Shown here: piece after piece, positions 26,811 through 35,734 of the stretch | How positions within the stretch are numbered: the first letter of the stretch is position 1 | How the letters are laid out: each line of letters starts with the position of its first letter | Origin: Betaproteobacteria bacterium | Lineage (GTDB): Bacteria > Pseudomonadota > Gammaproteobacteria > Burkholderiales > Rhodocyclaceae | Length of the DNA: 64,000 nt | NCBI GenBank assembly: GCA_016234745.1 | Contig: JACRAR010000066.1 | Coordinates: forward strand, 1 to 64,000 | Direction: 5' to 3' | Made by a program: the position numbers and the translations under genes | Notes under the pieces: model-generated | Database searches by the model: none | Told to the model about the DNA's origin: nothing | Seen by the model: the letters and a program-made list of their open reading frames with translations, nothing else

Positions 26811-27562
26811 GGCATCACAAAGCAGCTTTGCGGACAGAATTGCACAAGCCGCGGCGAGAAGCGAAGCGTGTGCATCATCGTCCCGAACTGGGTATCGGCA
26901 GAAAATGCGAGAACGTCGGCAGCGTCAACGTCGCGAAAACGTGGCGCCAGTTCGCAATGCAGGGCATTGACGGTCTGGTTACCGGCGACCGGTGTGACGA
27001 ACTTGATGTCGACGGCGATATAGGCGCTTTCGCCCTGCGGCAAACCGATGTTGCCCTCCGCCGCCGCATTGCCATCGACTTCCACCCAGAAGCTGCAGCG
27101 CGCCTGGGCGATCTCCGAGGAGAAGCGGACAGGCTGCAGCGCCTTGGGGATACCATGCACTTCGCGGCCGTATTCGATGGGAACCCGACTATTGAGATAG
27201 AGTTGCTGCACGAATGTCACGGCTTCGGGATGGGCAAATGCGGCGACAAGATCGAGCGGCGCGGCAAATGGAACTGTAAGCATTGTCCGTGACGCAACAA
27301 ATGACAGGATCAGTTCCCGATAGGGGCCGCAGGTGGTATCCCGGTAGTTGACTACCCACAATGTGGCAATCCCCGCTCCGTTGGATGTCCTGACCGGCAG
27401 GTAATTCTGTCCGGTCAGGACGTTGCCCAGGGCCGGATAATCGACCAGCCCATGCAGCAACAGGATGTCACTGTCGCGGCAGTGGTAAGGAACCTGGCAG
27501 ATCGTACCGGATGACAATCGGTAACGCTCTTGCGGCGGATATGACGAAAAAAGTGCACTCAA
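26777..27562 (-). CDS. Acetoacetate decarboxylase-like (ADC superfamily) protein
   Basis: 261 residues. The REVHGIPKALQPVRF segment matches the ADC-superfamily core, including the lysine position that forms the Schiff base in acetoacetate decarboxylase. Other matches: PVRTSNGAGIATLWVVNYRD and VEVDGNAAAEGNIGLP. Superfamily members decarboxylate or otherwise transform small 3-oxoacids or act as aldolases or dehydratases, so the substrate is open. Its last codons overlap a decayed antitoxin frame, and its start faces a DJ-1/PfpI gene across a 246-bp divergent region containing a long inverted repeat. Confidence 0.7.
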   Translation of the reverse strand: MSALFSSYPPQERYRLSSGTICQVPYHCRDSDILLLHGLVDYPALGNVLTGQNYLPVRTSNGAGIATLWVVNYRDTTCGPYRELILSFVASRTMLTVPFAAPLDLVAAFAHPEAVTFVQQLYLNSRVPIEYGREVHGIPKALQPVRFSSEIAQARCSFWVEVDGNAAAEGNIGLPQGESAYIAVDIKFVTPVAGNQTVNALHCELAPRFRDVDAADVLAFSADTQFGTMMHTLRFSPRLVQFCPQSCFVMPKPLNWLPLDA

Positions 27563-27808
27563 GACTCTTCAACTCCCTCTATTGCAGTCGGGGAAAGGGG
27601 CAAGACCCACAACTTCCCTGCGCTTTTTCCTGCTCAGGACTTCTCAGTCATTGCGCGATTGGCGGCAAACACTAGCCGCGCGCCACAGTTGCAGTAAGGC
27701 AAGTATACGCCACACACCATAATCAACCCGGTAATGACGACCGGTCTTATGGACTCTCATTCGACAGGACAGCAGTATACTTGCCATTTTCATTGAGGAA
27801 GGCGCGCT
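27563..27808. promoter_or_regulatory. Divergent intergenic region with an 11-bp inverted repeat
   Basis: No gene was seen in these 246 bases. GGCAAGTATAC at 27698-27708 is exactly complementary to GTATACTTGCC at 27775-27785, 66 bp apart. The second copy lies 24 bp before the PfpI-type gene start. A pair of operators for a dimeric regulator controlling both divergent genes, or the ends of a short mobile remnant, would explain it. Confidence 0.45.
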
Positions 27809-28453
27809 ATGAAAGTGCTGGCTATGGTGTATCCAGGCATGACCCTGCTAGACATGGTCGGTCCTATGCAGGCGTGGAGCTTTGTACCCGGTTACGAAGT
27901 TCAATATGCCTGGCATCGTCCCGGTGCAGTGACCACAGACTGCGGCCTTAGCGTAGAAGCGACAAACAGCTTCGAAAATGCCTGGACCGATCCGGACGTC
28001 ATCTTTGTCGGCGGCGGTGCGAAACCCACCTTGGACCTGCTGGGAGATACTGCCGCATTGGCCTTTCTCGCCGATCGCGGCTCACGCGCCCGTTGGGTGT
28101 GCAGTGTCTGCACAGGTTCTCTGTTGCTGGGGGCTGCCGGACTGCTGCGAGGCTACCGTGCGGCAACGCATTGGAGTGCTCGCGAAGCCCTGAGCCAATT
28201 CGGCGCCGAACCCAGCGACGAGCGTATCTGTGTCGACCGCAATCGGATGACCGGTGGCGGTATCACAGCGGGTATCGATTTCGGTATCACGGTGGCGGGG
28301 CTGTGGGCTGGGGACAGCATGGGGCGAGTCATCGAACTGCTCATGGAGTATGCGCCGATGCCGCCGTATGGGACGGGCCGTCCCGAACTGGCAGACGCAC
28401 AGACTCTCGAAACTGCTAACGCGGTGGTGCAGCAGGCAATGGCGGGGGCATGA
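27809..28453 (+). CDS. DJ-1/PfpI family protein, isonitrile hydratase-like
   Basis: 214 residues. The glutamine-amidotransferase-like fold has the nucleophile elbow VCSVCTGSLLLGAAGLLRGY (Cys in C-T-G), followed by AATHWSARE and RMTGGGITAGIDFGI. This pattern fits the branch containing cyclohexyl-isocyanide hydratase and related hydrolases rather than PfpI protease. The ribosome site is GAGGA. The substrate is unknown. Confidence 0.78.
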   Translation: MKVLAMVYPGMTLLDMVGPMQAWSFVPGYEVQYAWHRPGAVTTDCGLSVEATNSFENAWTDPDVIFVGGGAKPTLDLLGDTAALAFLADRGSRARWVCSVCTGSLLLGAAGLLRGYRAATHWSAREALSQFGAEPSDERICVDRNRMTGGGITAGIDFGITVAGLWAGDSMGRVIELLMEYAPMPPYGTGRPELADAQTLETANAVVQQAMAGA

Positions 28454-28498
28454 AATTCGGCGCGCTGCGCGCGCGACGGATGACGGATAGGCTGATGT

Positions 28499-28981
28499 TT
28501 AGTCGAGCTTACGCTGCCAGAACAGCGCCTTGCCCATGGCAGGATCCAGTTCATAACCGGCATAGCCGCACTGCACGTAAAGTGCCTGTGCAACGCGGTT
28601 GCCTTCCAGCACTTCCAGGGTAAGCTTGCAGCAACCCATGCCTCGGGCAACGGTTTCGATCCCCGCCAGCATTTGTTTGGCATAACCGCGCCGCCGGTAT
28701 TTTGATGCCACCACCAGATCGTGAATGTTGAGGAGCGGCTTGCAGGCGAAGGTCGAGAAGCCTTCGATGCAAATCGCCAAGGCCACCGGCTCCGCAGCTT
28801 GCCAGCCGAGGAAGGCCGTGATCCAGGGGCGCCGTTGCAACTCCCGGATCAGGTTGCCCCGGACGAACTCCGACAACTCCTCGCCGCCGCCCATGAGGTC
28901 CTGCGCATACTGGTCAAGCAAGGACAATATGGCTTCGGCATGTGCGGGCAGGGACAGATCAGCTTCGATGATTTCGATCAC
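28499..28981 (-). CDS. GNAT-family N-acetyltransferase
   Basis: 160 residues with the acetyl-CoA loop VVASKYRRRGYAKQMLAGIE (R/Q-x-x-G-x-A/G type) followed by LTLEVLEGNRVAQALYVQCG, the usual motif B of GNAT enzymes. The start overlaps the ispE stop by 4 bp, so it is translated with the ispE operon. Substrate unknown. Confidence 0.85.
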   Translation of the reverse strand: MIEIIEADLSLPAHAEAILSLLDQYAQDLMGGGEELSEFVRGNLIRELQRRPWITAFLGWQAAEPVALAICIEGFSTFACKPLLNIHDLVVASKYRRRGYAKQMLAGIETVARGMGCCKLTLEVLEGNRVAQALYVQCGYAGYELDPAMGKALFWQRKLD

Positions 28982-29817
28982 AATTCCTCCAGCGCCGGAT
29001 TCCGGTCCAGGCCACGCGCGACAAAGCCGCGCATGTCATTGGGCAAGGCGGCGAATGCGGCATGCGCCGCTTCGGCTGTTTCGAACTCGACAAAGACGCA
29101 AGCCCCCGAACCGCTCATGCGGGCCTGGCCGAATTGCCCGAGCCAGGCCAGATGTGCTGCGACAGCCGGATAGAGACCGCTGGCCACCGGCTCCAGATCG
29201 TTTCCGCCCATCCCGGGCTGCCATTCCTTCGCCCTGATCAACGGTGTGTCGCGACGCAGCTCAGGCGCGGCAAAGATTTGCGCGGTGGGCACCGCCACCG
29301 GCGGGATCAGCACCAGATACCAGGTCTGCGGCAAACTCACATCGAAGAAATGCTCGCCCACGCCCTCGGCGAAAGCCGCATGGCCATGGATGAATATCGG
29401 CACATCCGCGCCCAGGGTCAGCCCCAGTTTTTGCAGTTCAATCGAGGGCAGGCGGACATCCCAAAGCCGGTTGAGCGCCAGCAACACCGTGGCGGCATCC
29501 GAACTGCCGCCGCCCAGGCCGCCACCGAGAGGCAGGCGCTTGTCGAGCCGGATCCCGACACCGCGGCGCACTCCGCTCGCTTGCTGCAGGCAGCGCGCCG
29601 CACGCACGGTGAGGTTCTGCGCCTCAGGCACATCGGGCAAGGGGGTGGCCAGCACAATGCGCCCGTCATCGCGCGGCGTGAAACTCAGGCTGTCGCCGTA
29701 GTCAAGAAAGCGAAACACAGTCTGCAGCAGGTGATAGCCATCGGCGCGCCGTCCGACCACATGCAGGAACAGATTCAGCTTGGCAGGTGCAGGCCATTCC
29801 CGAAGCCACAGATTCAT
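28978..29817 (-). CDS. ispE: 4-diphosphocytidyl-2-C-methyl-D-erythritol kinase
   Basis: 279 residues. It phosphorylates CDP-methylerythritol in the MEP isoprenoid pathway. GHMP-kinase signatures: WPAPAKLNLFLHVVGRRADG and the phosphate loop LPLGGGLGGGSSDAATVLLA. It overlaps lolB by 4 bp upstream. In many betaproteobacteria tRNA-Gln and prs follow ispE; here a GNAT gene follows instead and no tRNA was seen. Confidence 0.95.
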   Translation of the reverse strand: MNLWLREWPAPAKLNLFLHVVGRRADGYHLLQTVFRFLDYGDSLSFTPRDDGRIVLATPLPDVPEAQNLTVRAARCLQQASGVRRGVGIRLDKRLPLGGGLGGGSSDAATVLLALNRLWDVRLPSIELQKLGLTLGADVPIFIHGHAAFAEGVGEHFFDVSLPQTWYLVLIPPVAVPTAQIFAAPELRRDTPLIRAKEWQPGMGGNDLEPVASGLYPAVAAHLAWLGQFGQARMSGSGACVFVEFETAEAAHAAFAALPNDMRGFVARGLDRNPALEEL

Positions 29818-30398
29818 TGGGATATCTTCCAGTCATCGACCTTGAGCTTCACCTGGATATCCTCGCGGCTGAATACGATCAAGGTAGGCAAGGCATCTGC
29901 GGCAGCGTTTTCATAGGCGGAGTAGACCACGAACCAGCCGTCGATCCACTGACGCTGCGGTCTGCCGCGCTCATCATGGTGAACGCCGAGCGCCCCGGCC
30001 GGAACAGTACCCACCAGCCAGCGCGGCAGGTCGGCAAGCGGCAGGTCGATGCCGAATAACTGATGGGTTAACGCCGACCAATCAGGGGCGTTGTACTCGC
30101 GTTTTTCCGCGGTGACCAGTCGCATACCATTGGCATTGCGGGTCAGTTCGGCAACGCCCTGCCCAAGCGGGGTGGAGAGCATGATCGCGTCGGTTTGCGG
30201 AGCATGCTGCCAGGCAATGTTCACCGAATAATTCGTCTGTTGATGCTGGATGACAATGCGGCCATCCAGCGAAAACTCGGCGATCGTCGCGCGTGCCGGA
30301 CGCTTCGGCAAACCGGAACCCGCATCGCTGCCCGGCATCTGCGCACACCCTGCCAGCGCCAGCAGCAAAGCCAGTATGTGCAGCACACGAAGCGACAT
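29814..30398 (-). CDS. lolB: Outer-membrane lipoprotein localisation protein LolB
   Basis: 194 residues. The N terminus is a lipoprotein signal ending in LALAGC, with the acylated Cys18. The body shows the LolB pattern (ATIAEFSLDGRIVIQHQQTN, LSTPLGQGVAELTRNANGMR). LolB receives lipoproteins from LolA at the outer membrane. It sits between the TPR gene (5-bp gap) and ispE, the order typical for betaproteobacteria. Confidence 0.9.
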   Translation of the reverse strand: MSLRVLHILALLLALAGCAQMPGSDAGSGLPKRPARATIAEFSLDGRIVIQHQQTNYSVNIAWQHAPQTDAIMLSTPLGQGVAELTRNANGMRLVTAEKREYNAPDWSALTHQLFGIDLPLADLPRWLVGTVPAGALGVHHDERGRPQRQWIDGWFVVYSAYENAAADALPTLIVFSREDIQVKLKVDDWKISQ

Positions 30399-30403
30399 GA
30401 AGT

Positions 30404-32164
30404 CTAAGGCGCGAATTTCTTGATGGTCGCTGCCAGGACTTCGTTGGAAGGATTGGCTTTGGCGGCATCGTTCCAGGTTTTCAGCGCCTCCTCACGCCGC
30501 CCCATGACCCACAGCACCTCGCCAAGGTGGGCGGCGATCTCCGGATCGGGGCGCAGAGACAAGGCGCGATTGAGGAAGGTGTATGAGCCGTTGCGGTCGC
30601 CGCGCCGATAGAGCAGCCAGCCCTTGCTGTCGAGGATGAACGGATCTTCCGGCGCCAGTTCGAGCGCCTTCTCGATGAGGCGCTGGGCTTCGTCAAGGCG
30701 CTCGCCACGATCAGCCAGGGAATAGCCCAACGCATTGTAGGCGTGGGCATAATCGGGCTTGAGCTTGATCAGTCTGCGCAAATTGTTTTCCAGCACCTCG
30801 TTCTTGCCAAGCTTCTCGGCTAGCAGCGCAACTTCGTACAGCAAGTCGGGCTGTTCCGGATGCTCGGCCAAGCCCTGGCTGAGCAGTTCAAACGCATCCG
30901 CGAAGCGCGCCGCATCGCGCAGCAACTGGGCCTCGGCAATCAACAGGGCAATCCGCTCGTTCTCGGACAGGCTGGGGTTGGAAGCTGCGGCCTGGCGCAA
31001 CGAACGGCGAGCGTCGTCAAGCCGCCCCTGTTGCACCAGCAAGGTTGCCATACGCGATCGGGCCGGCATAAATTGCTCGCCGGGCGTCACCAAAACGTAC
31101 CACTGCATGGCGTCTTCGGGACGCTTGGCGTTTTCGGCAATCTGGCCCAGGTAGTAGCGCAGCGGATTCGGATCGGAAGTACCCAGGTCGAGCAGGCGTT
31201 TGAGATGCTTCTCGGCCGGCGCGAGGTCGTTGAGCTGCAGCGAGAGCAAGCCGACGGCATACAAGACTTCCGGGTCGTCGGGTTTTTCCTCCATGAGCTT
31301 GGCGAACTCGCGCCGCGACGCCTCGTAGTTCTTGTCGCTCAACAGCGCGCGGGCGTAGGCAGAGCGCACTTCGCGCGCCTTGGGATGCTCCGCGCTGAAA
31401 CGTCTCAGGGTTTCCACCGCCAGTGCGGTGCTGCTGCGCTGCTGCACCTGGGCCTTGAACAGCACGGCCTGCTCCCATTCCGGCTGCAGCGCGAGGGCGC
31501 GGTCGATCGCTTCCAGCGCACGCGCATCCTCGTTGGCACTGGCCGCGGCCTGGGCGCGCGCCCAATGGGCCTCGGCCATGCCAACATAGGGAACGGTCAG
31601 TTGCTCCGTGAGCTTCAGGATCACCGCCTTGTCGGAAAAGCGCCCCAGCAGACGATTGAGATGCTTCAACGCCTCGGCGAGGTTCGCCTGGTCGAGGTCA
31701 AGCAATTTGGCCAGATGGATGGCCGCTTCGTCCGCACGCTGCGCATTGAGCAGCAGGCCGGCCAGCATTTGCCGGGCCTGGGCAGACTCGCTGTCGGTCT
31801 CGGCCCAGATGCGCGCCGCATCGAGCGCCTGTTCGGGTTGTCGGGCATACAGTGCGAATTCCGTGGCACGCTTGGCAATGCGCGGATCGCGCGTGCTTCT
31901 GGCCAGGTCCAGATAGGTCCGGGCAGCCAGGGGCTGATTGGCACGCGCACCGGCAATTTCAGCCAGCAACATCTGATACAGCAGTTGCGGCGTCAGCCCG
32001 AGCTTGGGCAGATTGGGGGAACTGGCAGGCGCCTCCGCATCGTGGTGCGGGACCATGATCGATGGATGCGGGTTGACGCCCTGCGTCCAGGCAGCGGAAC
32101 TGCCCAGCATACCCAGCAGGCAGCCCAGCAATCGAAGTGTTTTATTGGTCGATAACGAATTCAT
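30404..32164 (-). CDS. Exported tetratricopeptide-repeat protein
   Basis: 586 residues. A signal peptide is predicted (LRLLGCLLGMLGSSAAWTQG). The rest consists of about ten or more TPR-type helix pairs, including ARTYLDLARSTRDPRIAKRA and AYNALGYSLADRGERLDEAQ. It is the usual TPR protein upstream of lolB in betaproteobacteria, likely a periplasmic protein-interaction scaffold for the envelope. No enzymatic motif was seen. Confidence 0.85.
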   Translation of the reverse strand: MNSLSTNKTLRLLGCLLGMLGSSAAWTQGVNPHPSIMVPHHDAEAPASSPNLPKLGLTPQLLYQMLLAEIAGARANQPLAARTYLDLARSTRDPRIAKRATEFALYARQPEQALDAARIWAETDSESAQARQMLAGLLLNAQRADEAAIHLAKLLDLDQANLAEALKHLNRLLGRFSDKAVILKLTEQLTVPYVGMAEAHWARAQAAASANEDARALEAIDRALALQPEWEQAVLFKAQVQQRSSTALAVETLRRFSAEHPKAREVRSAYARALLSDKNYEASRREFAKLMEEKPDDPEVLYAVGLLSLQLNDLAPAEKHLKRLLDLGTSDPNPLRYYLGQIAENAKRPEDAMQWYVLVTPGEQFMPARSRMATLLVQQGRLDDARRSLRQAAASNPSLSENERIALLIAEAQLLRDAARFADAFELLSQGLAEHPEQPDLLYEVALLAEKLGKNEVLENNLRRLIKLKPDYAHAYNALGYSLADRGERLDEAQRLIEKALELAPEDPFILDSKGWLLYRRGDRNGSYTFLNRALSLRPDPEIAAHLGEVLWVMGRREEALKTWNDAAKANPSNEVLAATIKKFAP

Positions 32165-32259
32165 GGATTTGCCGAATACAATTCAGCCACCATGTTATCA
32201 GCTTCCCGCTACGCGGTAATGTCGACCATTCAGCCAAACTCGCAGCCCACCCCGCAGCC

Positions 32260-33081
32260 ATGCCCGAACTCCCCGAAGTCGAAGTGACCCGGCGCGGCAT
32301 CGCGCCGCAACTGGTCGGCCGCAAGGTCAGCGGTGGCGCGATCCGCGCTGCGCGGCTGCGCTACCCGCTGTGCCAGGAACTGCCCCGGAAGCTCAAGGGC
32401 AAGACCCTGCTCGAAATCGGACGACGCGGCAAATACCTGCTGATGATTTTCGGCCGAGGTGCAGTACTGATCCATCTCGGTATGTCGGGCAGCCTGCGCC
32501 TGCTAGCGCGCGGCACCCGGCCCGAGAAACACGACCACGTCGACCTGGAGTTTGGCGAGCGCCTGTTGCGCCTGCGCGATCCGCGCCGCTTTGGCGCAGT
32601 GCTGTGGTTCCCCGAGCAAGACGAGATGGCCAGGCACCCCCTGCTCGCCACGCTGGGCATCGAGCCGCTCGAAGCGGAGTTCACGCCGGCTTGGCTGTTT
32701 GCGGCCACGCGCGGCAGGCAGGCGCCGATCAAGCAGCTGCTGATGGACAGTCACCTGGTCGTTGGCATCGGCAATATCTACGCTTCGGAAAGCCTGTTTC
32801 GCGCCGGCATCGACCCGCGCACAGCGGCCGGCAAGATCGGCCTGAAACGATTCGAGCGGCTGGTTCCGGCGATCCGCGCAACCCTCGCGCAGGCCATCGA
32901 CGCGGGCGGCAGCAGCCTGCGCGACTTCATTCATTCCGATGGCAGCGCGGGCTATTTCCAGCAGCAGTACTACGTCTATGGCCGCACCGGCGAGTCTTGC
33001 CGGGTCTGCCGCAAGACCATTCGCAGCTTGCGCCAGGGGCAGCGCGCGACCTTTTTCTGCCCGCACTGCCAGCGCGCCTGA
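32260..33081 (+). CDS. mutM: Formamidopyrimidine-DNA glycosylase
   Basis: 273 residues, the normal length. It removes 8-oxoguanine and formamidopyrimidines. The ATG at 32260 was chosen because the catalytic Pro must be residue 2 (M-PELPEVEVTRRG). Also visible are VVGIGNIYASESLFRAGIDP (DNA-binding H2TH region) and a C-terminal zinc finger with CRVC and CPHC. It is divergent from the TPR gene. Confidence 0.96.
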   Translation: MPELPEVEVTRRGIAPQLVGRKVSGGAIRAARLRYPLCQELPRKLKGKTLLEIGRRGKYLLMIFGRGAVLIHLGMSGSLRLLARGTRPEKHDHVDLEFGERLLRLRDPRRFGAVLWFPEQDEMARHPLLATLGIEPLEAEFTPAWLFAATRGRQAPIKQLLMDSHLVVGIGNIYASESLFRAGIDPRTAAGKIGLKRFERLVPAIRATLAQAIDAGGSSLRDFIHSDGSAGYFQQQYYVYGRTGESCRVCRKTIRSLRQGQRATFFCPHCQRA

Positions 33082-33121
33082 AGACGCACGAGGCAGTCGC
33101 AGGCTCGAACTGGCCGAGGAC

Positions 33122-33871
<750 letters not shown>

Positions 33872-33875
<4 letters not shown>

Positions 33876-34408
33876 GCTTGCTCCATTAAGTGATAAAACA
33901 CTTGCCCTGCCTGATTACGCTTGCTGCTGCGCCATTCGCCCAAGGTTTCGATGACCCGTTCGGCCTCGATATAAATACGCGCCCCGGGCAGTGCCAAACG
34001 CGACAAGCAGGGTTCGATGCGCTCTATCCATCCCTGCCGGTAGGGCGGGTCAAGAAAAATCAGATCGTAGCGCTGCGCCGTCGAGGCGACGAATTTTAGC
34101 GCATCTGAGCGCACCAACTGCAGTTGCTCGCCACCCAAGGCCTCGGCATTCTGCCGCAATACTGCGAACGCGTCTCGATCCTCCTCGACCAGCGTCACCA
34201 GCGCCGCACCACGCGAAGCCGCTTCAAATCCCAGAACGCCACTGCCCGCAAACAAGTCAAGGCAAGCCAGGCCGCTCAGATCCTGGCCCAGCCAGTTGAA
34301 CAGCGTCACCCGCACGCGGTCCGGGGTTGGCCGCAAGCTCTTGACCTTGTCGCTGACCTTGACAAGGCGGCTGCGCCACTCGCCGCCAGTAATGCGGATG
34401 CGCGACAT
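33872..34408 (-). CDS. rsmD: 16S rRNA (guanine966-N2)-methyltransferase
   Basis: 178 residues. Methyltransferase motifs: [20 protein letters not shown] (SAM site) and [12 protein letters not shown] (catalytic DPPY). The N terminus [14 protein letters not shown] and [15 protein letters not shown] are typical of RsmD. It is 8 bp after the M16 peptidase gene in the same orientation. Confidence 0.94.
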
Positions 34409-34416
34409 GAGTCGAA

Positions 34417-35718
34417 CTAATCGGCGGCAACGACGACCGTCACCAGATGCTCGGGCCGCACATGCCGGGCGAAGGCATCGCGCACCTGCCGTGCGGTGAC
34501 GGCCTCGATGCGCCGCGGGTATTCGTCCAGGTAATTCAGCGGCAGGTCATAGAAACCGATCAGGGAAAGAAAGCCGAGAATCTTGGCGTTGCTGTCGAGG
34601 CGCAGCGCCTGGCCGTCGATGAGGTTCTGCTTGGCCGCCTGGAGTTCCTTGGCGCTCGGCCCATCCCGGAGAAAATCGCGCAACAGCGTTTCGACCAGCT
34701 TGATCGCGTCGCCGCTTTGCGAACGCTTGGTTTGCAGGCTGATCTCGAACGGGCCCGGCAGCAGGCGCGGGGCGATGGTGCTGCGTACGCTGTAGGCATA
34801 GCCGCGCTTTTCCCGGACTTCCTGCATCAGGCGCGAAACGAAGCCGCCCCCGCCCAGCACGTAATTGCCCACCAGCAAGGGAAAGAAATCCGGATCGTTG
34901 CGCTGTACCGAGGGCATGCCGATAAATATATGGCTCTGGGTTGCCGGATGCGGCATACGGAGCGCCTGGCGCTGGGGCAGCGTCACGGCTTTCAGCGCGG
35001 GCGCGGCATGCGTCGCCTGCGGCAAGGCTTCGGTGAGCTGGTCCGCAATCGCTTCCGCCTCTGCTCGGGTCACCGCACCGATGATCGATACCACAGCATG
35101 CCGAGCGAGGTAATGCGTGCGCCAGAACGCCTCGAGGTCGGCGCGAACGATGCGCGCGATGCTGTCTGCGGTGGCATTCACGCCATAGGGATGATCGGGA
35201 TACATAGCCCGGGCGAAGCGCTTGCTGCCAATGCCGTCGGGCTGGGTATCGGCTTCCTGGATCGCGGCAATATGACGCGCTTTTTCGCGCGTCAGCGCAT
35301 CCTCCGGAAAACTCGGCGCTGCGAGCACGGCGCGAAAAAATTCGAGCGACGCAGCACGCTCCGCTGCGCTGGACAGGGTGCGCAGCCGCACGCTGGCGCG
35401 ATCGTGGTCCACCGAACTGGTCAGGCGCGCACCGACATCCGCAAAACGCTCCGCAATCTGCTCCTCATCCAGCATGGTTGCACCGATGCGGGCGCCGGAA
35501 TCCAGCAGGCCGACGGTCAGTCCCGCCAGTCCGGCTTTCTCGTCCGGGACAAAAAGCGAGCCTGCGGCGAAATCAACCTGAACATCAAGCATCGGCAGCA
35601 CCGGGCTGGCCACAAACAACACGCGTGCCCCGGAAGGCGTGGTCCACCGCTGGATATCCACGCCGGCATGGGATGCGCTGCCGAACAGGCAGGCCAGAAT
35701 CAACAGAATAATTCTCAT
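34417..35718 (-). CDS. M16-family peptidase-like protein lacking the zinc motif
   Basis: 433 residues from the ATG at 35718, which begins a signal peptide (RIILLILACLFGSASHAGVD). The fold is M16 (TTPSGARVLFVASPVLPMLD; VGNYVLGGGGFVSRLMQEVR; REKRGYAYSV), but the place of the zinc-binding HxxEH motif is occupied by LTVGLLDSGARIG, so it cannot bind zinc there. It is the non-catalytic partner of the intact peptidase gene 16 bp upstream, as in paired PqqF/PqqL-like or mitochondrial-processing-type dimers. Periplasmic location predicted. Confidence 0.85.
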   Translation of the reverse strand: MRIILLILACLFGSASHAGVDIQRWTTPSGARVLFVASPVLPMLDVQVDFAAGSLFVPDEKAGLAGLTVGLLDSGARIGATMLDEEQIAERFADVGARLTSSVDHDRASVRLRTLSSAAERAASLEFFRAVLAAPSFPEDALTREKARHIAAIQEADTQPDGIGSKRFARAMYPDHPYGVNATADSIARIVRADLEAFWRTHYLARHAVVSIIGAVTRAEAEAIADQLTEALPQATHAAPALKAVTLPQRQALRMPHPATQSHIFIGMPSVQRNDPDFFPLLVGNYVLGGGGFVSRLMQEVREKRGYAYSVRSTIAPRLLPGPFEISLQTKRSQSGDAIKLVETLLRDFLRDGPSAKELQAAKQNLIDGQALRLDSNAKILGFLSLIGFYDLPLNYLDEYPRRIEAVTARQVRDAFARHVRPEHLVTVVVAAD

Positions 35719-35734
35719 GGTTGCGCCTGCCTGT

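Noticed and set aside
27698-27785. 88-bp miniature transposon with 11-bp terminal repeats
   Set aside because: No target duplication flanks the repeats; operator pair is at least as likely.
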